Origin: Coniferiporia sulphurascens
Lineage: Eukaryota > Basidiomycota > Agaricomycetes > Hymenochaetales > Hymenochaetaceae
Reading direction: 5' to 3'
Assembly (NCBI GenBank): GCA_002794785.1
Contig: NBBA01000003.1
Coordinates: 310,001-374,000, forward strand
Length of the DNA: 64,000 nucleotides
Shown: piece by piece, positions 52,181 through 64,000 of the stretch
How the letters are laid out: each line of letters starts with the position of its first letter
How positions within the stretch are numbered: position 1 is the stretch's first letter
Notes under the pieces: generated by a model
What the model was told of the DNA's origin: nothing
The model's database searches: none
The model's input: only the letters and a program-made list of their open reading frames with translations
Translations under genes and position numbers: made by a program

Positions 52181-55100
52181 ATGGACCATGATTCATCTCT
52201 CCATGCGTCCGCCGCGAGTTTTCCAACCACTCTTCCTTCTTCCACCCCTAGCCTTTTCTCCTCCTCACGCCATCCTTCCTCCGCCAAATCAGTCATGGGC
52301 CAAGCAGAGAGTGCAGCCAGGGCGTCCCCCGTTCTCGCTCCCGTCGCGCTCCCTCCCTCGCAGCCCACTAACAGATACAGGTTTGCATGGCCTGGCCGGA
52401 GGAAGAAGTCGGAGGATTTTGGTAAGATGACGGGCAGGGTCTCGCCGGCGCCGGCGCCGACGCCTGCACCAAGACCTACGCACCCTGCCGGTAGCGTCGG
52501 CAAGGACAAGGGCAAAGAGCCCGACAAATACGATGCTCGCATTTCCCAGGCCGACAACGATTTACATCTGCATGAACTCGTCCGCCCTCCCTCTCGTAGC
52601 TCAGCCAAGCAGCTCACTTTTCAGTTTGCCTCTAGTACGCTCCATGCACTCAAGGGAAAGCTAAACGCCTCACAGTCCTCCATTCATTCCCTTCGTTCCC
52701 CGACGACACCGCCTCTTCCTCCCCCACTGCCTCCTAAACCTGACAGTATACGTCTCTCGTCGTCTTCTTCACACTCGTGTCGAGATCGCCCCTCTGCGGA
52801 CCTGGACTTATCTGATGGAATCCTAGACCTCACTAGCAAGAGTAATCCTCAAGTCCAGCAATCGGGTGTATCCGCTGCTATTACCGATGTTGAATCGCAG
52901 CCTCAGGTAATACCTGTTGTTACAGGAGATGATGCTAAGGTACCTCAGAGAAGGGAACGACGCGAGGATACTCAGAGTGCGCGTGATATAGCTGAGGATT
53001 GGAGGAAAAGCGACTCGACTCTACGTACTGTGCGACTTGTAGGAGGCGGGACTCCTCGTCCGCTCTCGCTCGCGGAATCGACAAATTCCAGTCATACCGT
53101 TTTACCGTCGGTGGGCTCTCCGTCAGCAAACATTGTGGCCGGAAAACGCCTTAGCGGTCTAATGACGGACGTGGATTTCGGGATGCCGGAGGTTGACAGT
53201 GAGGACGAATCGATGTGCGACTCGGTCCCTCCTTCTGCCTTTTCATCGATGCATGACGTGCGCGAAATGCACCGACGTCATGCGCCGGTTGCCTCGAGCT
53301 CGCGCTCATCATCACCTACGTCCTTGAATCAAACGGACTCTCGTAGGGGGTCATTCTCCCTTCGCATTGGCAGGTTGTCGGGTTCAAAGGGGCGTGTCGT
53401 CCCTTCTGGTCATCTGAGTGGGTCAGACTCTGAAGCGCACTCCTCGGTGTCGACTCACGGCATGCGCACAGCCAACTCTTCTGCGACTTCAGTCACTTCC
53501 TCTCCTAGTGCAAAAGATTCGACTTCGCTAAATACACGACCCTCCGTGGAGATCGCATCGACATCGAGCGTTGGTTCAGATGTGTCCGATACGCATAAGT
53601 ATCGTCACCCACAGCTTCAGGGCAAGGAAGAGTTAGGGTCATGGCACCACACGGACAAGGCTTTGGGGTCTCGGACGTCGCTCTCCACATCGGAGTCGTC
53701 ACAAAGTCTTTCCAAAGAGCAGCCTCCTTCACAACTCAGTATGTCACACGGACCGTCGATCCGCCCGGCGCACCAGCGCACGCGCTTGCAATCGATCCAA
53801 TCGAAAGGCTTCCGACAGACTGCCGTCAGCCTGACAACTGGTCTCGTGCCCGCGGCGGGTTTTGCGAAGAAAGCCGTAGACAAACTCGGTCGGGCTTTGG
53901 GTGGTAGCTCTACGAGCCTCGACGCTTCCTCAATGACAACTAGCCATGCCCCTTCTGCATCGTCTTCGTCGTTCTTTGCCATGATGGGCCGTTCTGCTAC
54001 TCCGGGACGTCATCCATATCCGCAATCCCCAAATAACTCCCACCACCTTGATCGCCAGCAACAAGCATACGGCCAACAGGCGCTTGGTCGTGCACCGCCT
54101 CGTATCTCGAAGAAAATGCCTAACAAGCACGCGCCGAACGCGTCGGGGTCTTGGAGCATTAGCTCGAACTCGAACTCGCTGTCGGATACTGATGGGCCCG
54201 CAAGTCAGGGCTTCAATCTCGGTCGATGCATGCGTGCCCCCCTTCATCCAGGGGCGCGGGGCCTCTTGTTTGGCCGTGACCTTTCGCAGTGCGTACGGGA
54301 CACATCCATCGATGGCGACATTAGCAGTGATGGAGATATGCTCAAGCTAGAAGGCAGGCTCCTCCCTGCGCTTGTGACTCGATGCGCTCAGCACATAATT
54401 AAGTGGGGAGTTCAAGAAGAGGGCTTGTTTCGGTATGTACTACCTACTATCCACAATCCTCTTTTGTTGTCCCTTATTCCCTCCGTATTGTCCACGTATT
54501 CCCTGTTTCCTTTTCCCCTTTCCGTCCGCGCGCCTCTGTCGCTTTCTTCATGGGAATTTCAGCATATTGATTTGTTAATGGTTGCTGACGACTTGGCTTT
54601 CTCCCCCTTTGGGTGCCTACAGGATCTCCGGCCGATCGACGCATGTAGCGAGACTCCGTGCTGAATTCGACTCGGGTGCAGATTATGATATGCGTGAGTG
54701 TGGACCGGGAGAAATCGATCCTCATGCTGTGTCGTCAGTGTTCAAAGCATATTTGCGCGAATGTGAGCTCCCACCGAGTTAAATGACATAATATCAAAGT
54801 TCTGATCTTGTTTTCCCCTGTTAGTGCCTGAACCGCTTTTGACACGCAACCTCATGCCCTACTTTGAAGCGGCCCTATCTGCAGAGTATACCATGGCGAT
54901 CGCTGCTGAGGCTCAGAACGCCCGCAACAATGGCGGCGTCGAGAAAGCTCGTGGCCCAGGGCTACCCTCGAGTCCAAAGAGCGGAATGCAGGTACACAAA
55001 GCTCCATCTCTCTCAACGTTCGCCATCCCCGCCCTTTTGCCCCGCGTGGCATCGGAGTCACTTTTGAGTACTCTTGCGTCGCTCATCGCGCGCCTGCCAC

Positions 55101-56473
55101 GTGAAAACCGCGACTTACTGCTCACTGTAACGGAGCTGATTATGGCGACTGCGCATTGCGCGGCTGAAACAAAGATGCCGCTGAGCAATTTGCTGCTTGT
55201 GTTTTGTCCGAGTCTTGCAATGAGCCCGCCGTTATTGCGCATTTTGTGTGAGGGCGAGGGCATCTGGGACGGCTCACCTAGGATGATGCGCTCAGCTCTG
55301 ATCACGGACGATGTGGTCCTTGATATAAGGTCGCCGAGCCCTGTTGTCACAAAGGTTGAAGGAGTTTCGTCGAATGAGGATACCAGAGAAAGAGATGTCG
55401 CTCCGTCGTCGCGGCCCTCGATGGGACAGGCTTCAGAAGTGAATAAGTCCTCTGAGGACGTAACGAAGCCTAAGGACTTGGCGGAGGATGCCACTCTCGC
55501 CGCATTGGCGAACTCAGCTTTAATTGTTGACAGTCCTTCCACGCCAAGTGACCCATCTGCTGGTGCAGATTCGAAGGCAAAATCTATTCTCAATATCTCA
55601 AATAACCCATACCCTCCTTTCGCTGCAACCAGCTCATCTGAATCGCTGAATACTCCTGCGTCCTCAGGCTCTGATAGCCCAGCCAGTAGGGCAAGCCTCA
55701 GGTCTGAGGCTATAGGGAACCCGGCGATTGCGTCCATACGGACCGATCTGTCCGCGCCTGTAACACGTCGAACCAACTCGTCCGTTGAGGTCGGTGTACC
55801 ATTCCCAGTTGATGATGGCAATGCACCCGTTACATCCCTTGAGCGAGTTAAACCTGGTTCCACACACCTTCGACTCTCGGTGTACTCGTCTTCAAGCCCG
55901 AATTTACGGACACTCAGCCCTGGCCCTGCTTCCCCTGCGAGCCTAAATAGGCGCAAGAGCAAGGCGTCACTGCAGAGCCTCTTCCCGAAGCGCTCGCTCT
56001 CGTCGCTCCTGGGTTTATCACAACAACAGCAGGCGATGGCTGGGTCGACCGAGATGACTCTCGAGGAACTGGAGCCTACGCCTTTGTACAAAAAGCGCGC
56101 GGCTATGGTCTGTCCTGTGCTCAACTTGCCGATGGATACGTCACCTTTGCGCCTTGGACTCAATCTTGACAGTATGGTCTCATCTGACGATGCATGTACG
56201 GCGGATATGGTCACGACCGCTGGTCTAGAGCCGACGCTTCGTCCGCAGGCCGCAGTGATGAATCGTGTATCGTCTGACTCAAGTGGGTTCTCGTCTTCGG
56301 TGTTCTACACTCCACCGACTACTACGCGCTCGCTTGCACCGGTCGTATCGCTCGTATCAAGCGCATCGTCGGGCTCGTACAGCTTCCTTGATTTTAACAT
56401 TAGCAAGAGTGGCGAAGAGGAAGACTGGGCAACAAGTGTGCTGCAGGCAGCTACGAGCGACTCAAAGGCCTAG
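52181..56473 (+). CDS. RhoGAP-domain protein
   Basis: GTPase-activating protein for Rho/Rac/Cdc42-type GTPases, linked to polarity and actin. Start MDHDSSLHASAASFPTT at 52181. Exon 1 runs to 54432, exon 2 is 54623-54762 and exon 3 is 54825-56473. About 1,345 residues. The first 700 are Ser/Pro-rich with short SH3-like PPLPPPLPPKP motifs. The RhoGAP domain crosses both introns: EEGLFR | ISGRSTHVARLRAEFDSG with the catalytic arginine finger in GLFR, then VSSVFKAYLRE | LPEPLLTRNLMPYF, RLPRENRDLLLTVTELI and MPLSNLLLVFCPSL. The last roughly 400 residues are Ser/Thr-rich and disordered. The key Arg and the LPEPLL block are intact. Other Rho-interaction domains are not visible. Confidence 0.92.
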
Positions 56474-57015
56474 TGCGGGCCGGAAATAAGGACTAGATTA
56501 TTATTAGTTGATCTTTTTATTCATCATCTCGACTACCCACTTCCGCATTTGTTTTGGCACCCCGGATCAATTTGTTCATTTTCCATTTTAGCACCTGGTC
56601 GGCTCCGATTGCGTCGCCTGGCTTGCCACGGCGTAGCGGATGCTTGGTCACAGTTATACCTTGAAGCTTACTGTACAAACGCATGTAATAGGTTGGTTGG
56701 ATGGAATCCACGACGCTCATTCTCTGTTTCTCGCTCTCTACTTTATACTGCATTTCGTTTTTGATTTCGCTTGAATATTATCGTAATCGCTGTCTCGCAT
56801 TCTATCAGATTAGATAACCGAGCTTCGCGCATCTCTGTCCTGAAATGGAAGTGTCGATCTAGATAAGATGTCAGCATGGATGACGCAGAATTCTTGCGAA
56901 GGCACGCTACGTTTGCGCCCGCGTCGGGGTGCCTCCGTCTGAGACCCGCTGACAATTGCTATTAAACGGGCATCCGCCTAACGCCCAACTATATCCCCCT
57001 TTCTCCTTTACCTTC
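56474..57015. other. Intergenic region, RhoGAP 3' end / Sng1-like promoter
   Basis: 542 bp between two rightward genes. No gene or structured element recognised. Confidence 0.45.
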
Positions 57016-59099
57016 ATGTCCGGCTTCGAGCACTCCCGCCCCCGCGACGCTGAAGCGGACGCCGGGGTCGGCGCAGATAGCGTAACTCGTACGCAGTCGC
57101 TTGCGAGCGCAAGCTCTGCAGTTTTACGCGACCGACACGCGAACCCACCTCCTCCCCCGCCTTTCACTGCGCGCTTCTGGGATTCCGACCCCGCTTTAGC
57201 AAAATCGCGAAAGACCTTCTTCCGCATCCTGCTCGCGGGAACTCTCCTCACGATATTCGTCATATTTGGCGTCCTCGGTATCTTCTGGGGCTCGCTGTGG
57301 AAGCTGGAAGACTATGTACATAATCTTGATGGATGGGTCGTTGTATGTACTCCTATTCTGTTTTTTTATAGATATCATCACGTCTGACAAGCTCGATAGG
57401 ACTTTGACGGAGGTGTGGTGGGCCAAACCGTCATTGAGGCGTTCCAAAACAATACGGGCCAGCTGCAACAAATGACGTGGAGGGTCGTCGATGCGTCTCA
57501 GTTCGTCAATGGTGCAGAGGATGTCGCAAACGCAGTTGTCCAAGAAAAGACCTGGGCTGCAGTGACGAGTGCGTCCGCTGTTCTATTCCAAGATTTATTC
57601 TGAATCTATCATTGTCTCCAGTCAACTCCAGAGCATCAACCAATCTCAGTGCTGCCCTTACTAGCGCCGATGGGTCATATAATGGTTCCTTAGCCGTAAC
57701 TGCATATGCGGCCGAAGCGCGGAATGAGAACGGCTAGTAAGTGTCAGGTACCGACTCGATTCCGCATAAAACGCTTACATATTCCCGGTTTAGTGCCGAG
57801 TTTTTATATCCAACTGTACGTTGACTACGCTTATAGGCTGAACGTTACTCAGATACTCACCTCCGTGTTTAGATGCTTGTCCCTTTAGAGGCGGCGGCAG
57901 CAGCATTTTCGACTTTGAATGCACAACGAATTGCATCGAACTCGTCTCTTCACCTACAGACGCTACTCGCGCAAGCGCCGAGCGTTGTAACACGTCCCGT
58001 TTACTATACAGTCAACAACATCAGACCATTTGACGCCCTCGTGTAAGCCGCCGCTCTTCACATCTCTATCAATAGAAAACAATGTGCTTAGTGCAGACTT
58101 AACTTTTTAGGGCCACTGCGGTCGACTTCGTCGGCTTGATCTATCTGCTAATCATATCTGTTAGTTCTTATGCTAAAATACGTTATCCGTGCCTGTGCTT
58201 ATTAGCCGCTCAAACCTCAGTTCATTATTTGCGTAAGCACTCCCTGCTTCTTGACATCTAGGCTTCCATCCGACTCCACTCCCGGTGTAGATGATGAACT
58301 ATCAAGCGCGTGTTATCGTGTCCGGTCTAAATCGCCATCTACGCTTACGCTCGCTGCTGCTGCTCCGTATGATTGCGCCTATCATCTTGTACTTTTTCAT
58401 CTCGGTGCGTTAATCCTATTTCTCCTCCCTTTAAGTCCTATCTGAATGTGTGTTCCCCCACACTAGCTTTTCTTCTCACTGCTTAGTGAGGCATTCAAAG
58501 CACCATTTACACGCGTGTTTGGTAAATGGGGCTTTATTATCTATTGGATGATGAACTGGGCAGGGATGTGCGCCATGTAAGACCGGCTTTTGTTTATCCG
58601 AGCAGTTATTTTGCTAATGAGTTAAAAACGAAGGGGTCTGGCGATGGAGGCGGTAATTACTATCCTTACGCCCGCGTTTACTCCATTCTTCCTTGTGCTT
58701 TGGATTATTTGTATGGCCGTCCATTCTCCTATCTTAATCTTCTTGTTGACCTGCGGACAGCGAACGTATCCGTTGCCTCGTTCCCTATCGAACTACTCCC
58801 CGGAGTATTCAAGTACGGATATGCCACGCCCTTCTACAATGTCTCTCGGACCGTGCGGACAGTTTTGTTCAACACACGAAATCAAAGTGCGCTCTCATTT
58901 TTGGGAATTACCGCCCTGCATACTGACCGTCATTCCCCCTCTCATGACTTTAGTCGGACTTAACTTTGGCGTACAGTTCGCATGGATAGGAATTTCCTTG
59001 ATTACAATACCTCTTTTCACGACCATCATCCGCCGACGAGAGGTGCGCGCTTGGCGACTGCAGCAACAGTTACAGGCAGGGATACATGAAAAGCCCTGA
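57016..59099 (+). CDS. Sng1-like (DUF3533) multi-pass membrane protein
   Basis: Start MSGFEHSRPRDAEADAG. About nine exons: 57016-57342, 57400-57568, 57622-57736, 57794-57815 (22 nt), one from 57873, and further short ones. The first TM is RILLAGTLLTIFVIFGVLGIFW, then a large non-cytosolic loop with GGVVGQTVIEAFQNN and sequons. Later membrane helices are VDFVGLIYLLIIS, LLLLRMIAPIILYFFIS | LFFSLLS, KWGFIIYWMMNWAGMCAM, AFTPFFLVLWII and FAWIGISLITIPLFTTII. The RVFGKWGFIIYWMMNWAGM-type segment and NVSVASFPIELLPGVFKYGYATPFYN are family-like. Ends AGIHEKP. Yeast Sng1 gives nitrosoguanidine resistance when overexpressed and affects plasma-membrane lipids; the biochemical role of the family is unclear. 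Confidence 0.88.
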
Positions 59100-59754
59100 G
59101 TGCTGCGATTAGCTGCAGGGGCCTGACGGATGGATAAACTAAATTTCGACACTGATGTCTCTTACATATCATCTTTATTTTGGAAGCATATAATTTAATC
59201 TCACATTTTGTATACCAGCCGTATCTAGTAACATGCATATCGTTCTTTTCAACGATTACATGTAATCGTCCGCCCAACTATCCATGTACTAAACGAAATA
59301 AGATTTATGTGTCGCTGTGACGCATTAATGGTCTTGTATTACAAAAAGATAAAAGTCATAGTGAGACTTTCTGGCCAGCGTGGAGAAAATTGAAAGGAAC
59401 TATTTACGTGGTGAAGGGAACTAACTACCCGATTAAGCGCAAGTGTGAATACACATGTTATAAGTCGCAGTACTAGTGTCACTTCCGTATGCTGTGGCTT
59501 CGAGCATAAGAGACTTTCCGTACAGTACATGCGAATTGGAAAGTCCCAGTTTTATTTACGCCACGCATCAAATTCTCTGGTTAAATGGCACTGCAAGCAT
59601 AAGTGTGAGGAAACGGCGAAATATTAGGAAATAAAGGAACAGACCTTTGCATCACATAACGAGCTAATGAAAAGATTTCCTCGGGAGCCTAGAATCAAGA
59701 TGTCGACTCCGACAGTGACGGGTGCTATGGCGCACAGACAGCGCCGTCTCCCAC

Positions 59755-60055
59755 GGCTTTTGCCAGCAGCCCGGACTGTCGCCCCGCCATAAGCTTAGCG
59801 CTGGACGAGGCTGACTCCATCAGACTGCCACATTATGGAAGACGGACACTGTCCCCGGACACGAACAAGAGCCCAGTTCACACCTCCATGCTGTCGCGGA
59901 CACACCTGGCGACAGCATGGAAGATGACGCCGGATCCAGACGTGAATGAGATGGTAAGTCTCACTTCCGCGGCCTTTGCCAGCAGACCGGACTGTCGGCC
60001 CTCCCGAGCAAGGGGCTGGGGAGGGAGACTCCATCGGAATGCCACATTATGGAAG
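59755..60055 (+). repeat. Degenerate direct repeat pair inside the left arm
   Basis: Units 59755-59842 and 59971-60055 share GGC(T/C)TTTGCCAGCAG(C/A)CCGG, GACTCCATC and TGCCACATTATGGAAG with a diverged middle. Mirrored in the right arm at 61850-61937 and 61637-61721. Confidence 0.7.
59886..59920 (+). other. Perfect 12-bp stem hairpin
   Basis: CCATGCTGTCGC (59886-59897), 11-nt spacer, GCGACAGCATGG (59909-59920). Lies between the two direct repeat units; a mirror copy sits in the right arm at 61772-61806. Confidence 0.75.
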
Positions 60056-61080
60056 TCACGCTGGTCTCGAGTTTATCATCGTCACGGCTGACTGGGACAC
60101 AGACCATTGGGACCGATTTGTTTACGAGCCAAGGGTATCTGTTGCAGGGCGTTCGTGATGTTAGGTAAAGGCGTTATGACGGGCACACCAGACATACGGA
60201 TAAAGGAGAGGCTCGTGATAGGTGGGACAAACAGGCACGCCGTGCCGGGTTGTGCCTGAAAGACAGGTAAGTTAGGCATTGTTGACGGGACCTGAAGGAG
60301 ATAGACTTATGGGATTAGTGTGTCTAAATACCGCATCGATTAAGTTGCATAGTATGGTAATAACATCGAAGTAGCGTGGGCTTGACTGGATGGATGTCAG
60401 AAGGAGGGATGGTAGAGGTTGAATAGGAGTGTGACGGAAGTGTTGATTTAGACTAAGTGTATGCTTGTCGAGTGGGATGGTTGTAGTCGGGGAGTAAGAA
60501 GCCAAGGAGGGGAGGAAGGAGGTGCTCGCCTCTTTATCAAGTCTGGCTTACATTTGAAGCTCCGCTCGAATTCCGGATCCTCTTTTCCCTTTCTTGACGC
60601 GGCTGACAGTTGCGTCGCGAGAACTAAGACAGGATTGAAAAGAGAGGGAAGGCCGTGAATGATATCCCCTATGACTCGACTTGTGGGTGGGAGCATACAG
60701 AGGCTTAAGCTCGAATTAAAGGGAATGGCTGAACGCCTCAGCATCTACACTGTTAATGCTGGTCAGCCATGCATTTCACGTTAACCAAAGATATTAAAAG
60801 GTACCTCTTTCGTCGAAAAACTTCGAGTTCTCCATCCAAGATTTAACTACTTGAATCTACAAAACTGTACAAAAACTGTATGGGTTTCATTCAGGTCTGA
60901 GATCACATGTGATGCATCTCGCATTCCAACAAAAGGTAGCACTTAGAATCACTCAAGGAGCTAGACTACATGGTTAATGAGTACATGCAAGATGTATTAT
61001 TGCTCGGACAGACCCTTAGTCTACCAGATTCAATCTCCCTAAGTCCCCCCAAGATTCATCGTGTCTCTAGTTTGTGACAC

Positions 61081-62164
61081 AACTGTCAGCCGCGTCAAGA
61101 AAGGGAAAAGAGGATCCGGAATTCGAGCGGAGCTTCAAATGTAAGCCAGACTTGATAAAGAGGCGAGCACCTCCTTCCTCCCCTCCTTGGCTTCTTACTC
61201 CCCGACTACAACCATCCCACTCGACAAGCATACACTTAGTCTAAATCAACACTTCCGTCACACTCCTATTCAACCTCTACCATCCCTCCTTCTGACATCC
61301 ATCCAGTCAAGCCCACGCTACTTCGATGTTATTACCATACTATGCAACTTAATCGATGCGGTATTTAGACACACTAATCCCATAAGTCTATCTCCTTCAG
61401 GTCCCGTCAACAATGCCTAACTTACCTGTCTTTCAGGCACAACCCGGCACGGCGTGCCTGTTTGTCCCACCTATCACGAGCCTCTCCTTTATCCGTATGT
61501 CTGGTGTGCCCGTCATAACGCCTTTACCTAACATCACGAACGCCCTGCAACAGATACCCTTGGCTCGTAAACAAATCGGTCCCAATGGTCTGTGTCCCAG
61601 TCAGCCGTGACGATGATAAACTCGAGACCAGCGTGACTTCCATAATGTGGCATTCCGATGGAGTCTCCCTCCCCAGCCCCTTGCTCGGGAGGGCCGACAG
61701 TCCGGTCTGCTGGCAAAGGCCGCGGAAGTGAGACTTACCATCTCATTCACGTCTGGATCCGGCGTCATCTTCCATGCTGTCGCCAGGTGTGTCCGCGACA
61801 GCATGGAGGTGTGAACTGGGCTCTTGTTCGTGTCCGGGGACAGTGTCCGTCTTCCATAATGTGGCAGTCTGATGGAGTCAGCCTCGTCCAGCGCTAAGCT
61901 TATGGCGGGGCGACAGTCCGGGCTGCTGGCAAAAGCCGTGGGAGACGGCGCTGTCTGTGCGCCATAGCACCCGTCACTGTCGGAGTCGACATCTTGATTC
62001 TAGGCTCCCGAGGAAATCTTTTCATTAGCTCGTTATGTGATGCAAAGGTCTGTTCCTTTATTTCCTAATATTTCGCCGTTTCCTCACACTTATGCTTGCA
62101 GTGCCATTTAACCAGAGAATTTGATGCGTGGCGTAAATAAAACCGGGACTTTCCAATTCGCATG
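61081..62164 (-). repeat. Right arm of the inverted repeat
   Basis: 1084 bp, begins AACTGTCAGC and ends CCAATTCGCATG; reverse complement of the left arm apart from rare substitutions. Confidence 0.85.
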
Positions 62165-62330
62165 CATAGAGTTTCTAATACTAAAAGACCCGACATGCGC
62201 ATACATCCGGAAGTACTTATAATATAGTCGGGTAGTTAATTTCCTTTACTATATACTGTAAATAACTCCCTTTATATTTTCCTCGCGGTATCCCCGGAGT
62301 CTCTCTGGCCTTTATTCTTTGTAATGCGGT

Positions 62331-63407
62331 ACCACTGTGTTTGCGACAGCTCATGAATCTTATTTCGTTTCGTATATGGATACAAGACTTTAGTACATCA
62401 ATACGCCCATATGTGGTACGCGTCTTTCAAGTCGATGATTTTCCTAAACGGGCTCTGCGATCGGGATCGACTCCTCCTCGCTCGCTTCCGAGTTTGTTAC
62501 ATTTCTTCCTCAAATATCTTTCTTCGGTACTGCCCACAGAATAGTTCGTCAGTATTAAGGGTATTAAAGAAGACATGCATCTCTTGGCCGTGGCTTGTTC
62601 CCGAACGGATTTTTCCCGGTTTAAAAATCCCAAGGAGACGGTGGAGAGACTGGAGACCATCAACTGCGCTTTTACGAGTCGAATCGCGTAGATCTGTGAT
62701 GATCTACGCGTTATGCCGATCCTTTTTCTCGCAAAACCAGAGACAAAATAACGTCCGAAAGCTCCGCTATTTTTATCCGCCACAGCTTTTTAAGAACGAA
62801 TTTGCCGCATTTCCGAGGCTCGCGGCAGCATGTTCATTCACGCTTCGGAATTCCTAGAGTCTCTCGGACGCGGGTCGTGGTTAACAGCGCCCTAAGGCCG
62901 CAGCTATGCAAAATACTACTGTCGAACATGCGTTAGGCGCGTTGGAGACGTGGTAAGCTCCTTCTCCTGCGGAACCCTGGACAAGCGTACATGTCTGAGG
63001 GTTATGAATACTCACTTTCGTGAGTCTGTTTCCGCTTGCAGAATAATATTCGGCCTGGCAAGGGCGCTGCTTGTCCGATACGATGTTGGTTATCGACATG
63101 CTCAATCTACAAAAAATACACAACTATCCGGCCGGAATGACTTCCCTCATGCCGAACGAACCATGCTGTGGTCTTCTGCGGCCGCCCCATCCCACGTTAT
63201 TCGGCAACGCATCTGTACTTAACCATTGCATCTGCTGCGGATGCTCGAAAACATCCCGTGCCGTCACGCCAAGCCATTCTCGTACAGTAATGGCATGATC
63301 AGAAGTCGCGTCTACTTCATTAAATACGCAGGAGGATTAGTACGTGCGACCGCTTTCCCTTCCGTCCTGCTTTCACCTCCCCCGCTCGCTCGCACGATCT
63401 GCTTGTC
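62331..63407. other. Intergenic region right of the palindrome
   Basis: About 1.1 kb with several short ORFs (e.g. 62411-62857) that have no recognised motif. Promoter of the last gene is expected near its right end. Confidence 0.4.
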
Positions 63408-64000
63408 ATGAAGGCCACCAGGCCCCGTCGACCCGCGCCTAGCACACGACGGCGCCTCGCCGCAGCGGGAATTGTGGGCTCGACGCGCGTACTGGCACAG
63501 TCGAACTGCGAGCACAACTCAAGGTACGCTGTTTCCTCCCGATTTATTGCCGACACCGTTTTCCCCGACTGACATCTACCACTTTCTTTGTGCATCAGCG
63601 ACAGCAGTGACTCGGACTCGGACTCGGACACAGACTCGGATTCCGATGGGGACGACGGGAAAGGAAGCCAAAGCCAGAGCCGGAGCACTAGTACTCATAC
63701 GCACAGCTCGTGTACTATTAACTCGAGCGCCACGGGACATCCAAGCGTAGCAGGAGGTTCGGGTTCGTCAGGAGGTTCGGGCTCATCAGTAAGTCCAGGT
63801 GCGACAGGAAGTTGGGGCGCGTCGAGTGGTCCCAGCGTGACAGACACTTCAGACGAGCACAACGGACACAATGCGGACTTAATCCATAGCAGCGGCAAGC
63901 TCCATGGGGGTTCCATAGCAGGAGTTGTCATCGGTGTTCGTAAGTAATGCGTCGGCATCCTGCTCGGCTTTTTTTGCTACGAAGTGTGAGTGTGTACCGC
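63408..64000 (+). CDS. Ser/Asp-rich single-pass membrane protein, truncated by window end
   Basis: Start MKATRPRRPAPSTRRRLAAA at 63408, with a possible signal or anchor segment ending VLAQSNCEH. A consensus junction AAG|GTACGC...CAG|C joins to SDSSDSDSDSDTDSDSDGDD, an Asp-Ser repeat run. A Gly/Ser/Pro-rich low-complexity region follows (AGGSGSSGGSGSS), then HGGSIAGVVIGV, the beginning of a glycine-rich TM helix of the kind in fungal Mid2/Wsc-type or adhesin-like proteins. The ORF is interrupted by a GTAAGT donor at about 63944 and the rest lies outside the window. Role unknown; an extracellular, heavily O-glycosylated stalk is a reasonable guess. Confidence 0.6.

Larger units (their letters stand above)
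59528..60611 (+). repeat. Left arm of the inverted repeat
   Basis: 1084 bp, inverted partner of 61081-62164. Outer edge starts CATGCGAATTGG, inner edge ends GCTGACAGTT. Contains the 85-bp direct repeat pair and a 12-bp perfect hairpin. Confidence 0.85.
59340..62330. mobile_element. Large inverted-repeat element or palindrome
   Basis: Two arms, 59528-60611 and 61081-62164, pair base for base without an indel; every pair I checked sums to 121692. They enclose a 469-bp loop (60612-61080). One substitution was seen near the outer end (CCCAG against CCCGG). Beyond 59528 and 62164 the match becomes diverged but continues to about 59340 and 62330 (e.g. ATTACAAA, GGCCAGAG and AACTACCCGA blocks in both). 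The two short ORFs in each arm are identical and have no recognised homology. No transposase, target duplication or LTR was seen, so the identity (foldback element, inverted segmental duplication or assembly artefact) is open. Confidence 0.6.

Noticed and set aside
54913..56214. 433-residue ORF antisense to the RhoGAP gene
   Set aside because: It has no motif and mirrors the Ser-rich coding strand; long antisense ORFs are common opposite such codon usage.
60272..61610. Pairs of identical short ORFs in the palindrome arms
   Set aside because: Identity follows from the inverted repeat itself and does not show coding; no homology or splice structure was recognised.
59340..62330. LTR retrotransposon or DNA transposon with a coding region
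   Set aside because: No reverse transcriptase, integrase or transposase motif, and repeats are inverted rather than direct.

Overview
The window is nuclear DNA of a filamentous basidiomycete, most likely an Agaricomycete. Nearly every gene is split by short introns of about 50-65 bp with GT(A/G)NGT donors. The gene families (SET9-type H4K20 methyltransferase, Zn2Cys6 regulators, a Sng1/DUF3533 membrane protein, arginine-specific CPA1 with an upstream peptide ORF) are fungal, and the serine-rich proteins and the extracellular-domain/TM/basic-tail protein look basidiomycete. All exon joins below were made by eye from reading frame, splice consensus and recalled family conservation; nothing was aligned or searched.

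Layout. 1-1318 (-): SET9, cut by the window edge. 2-9.2 kb: two paralogous UTP-glucose-1-phosphate uridylyltransferase genes (both -) flanking the ribosomal protein eS8 gene (+). 11-15.4 kb: Cdc1/Ted1/PGAP5-type phosphoesterase and BSD-domain protein (both +). 15.9-20.1 kb: CPA1 (-) diverging from an XPG/FEN-like nuclease (+). 20.4-25.1 kb: a large serine-rich, probably nuclear protein (-). 25.9-31.3 kb: a tandem pair of Zn2Cys6 regulators (both -). 31.9-35.8 kb: GH63-like hydrolase (+). 36.5-42.9 kb: single-pass membrane protein, RGG protein and short-chain dehydrogenase (all -). 43.4-45.6 kb: membrane RING-H2 ligase (+). 46-51.2 kb: HPD-motif protein, a small unrecognised gene and a mitochondrial carrier (all -). 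52.2-59.1 kb: RhoGAP and Sng1-like protein (both +). 59.3-62.3 kb: a large near-perfect palindrome. 63.4 kb to the end: start of another single-pass membrane protein.

The clearest regulatory story is at CPA1. The leader appears to hold a spliced 22-codon uORF ending in a peptide that resembles the fungal arginine attenuator peptide (DYLSD followed by exactly eight residues), 12 nt before the main ATG. A perfect Gcn4/CPC1-type TGAGTCA site lies further upstream, so arginine feedback and general amino-acid control both seem encoded here.

The most unusual structures are the UGPase duplication around eS8, with a second copy that may carry an N-terminal extension; a 45-bp/15-residue repeat array inside the XPG-like nuclease; the 1.08-kb-arm palindrome with nested repeats; probable GC-AG introns in three genes; and a RING-H2 finger stretched by about 100 residues. 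I saw no CRISPR array, rRNA, confident tRNA or recognisable transposase or reverse transcriptase.
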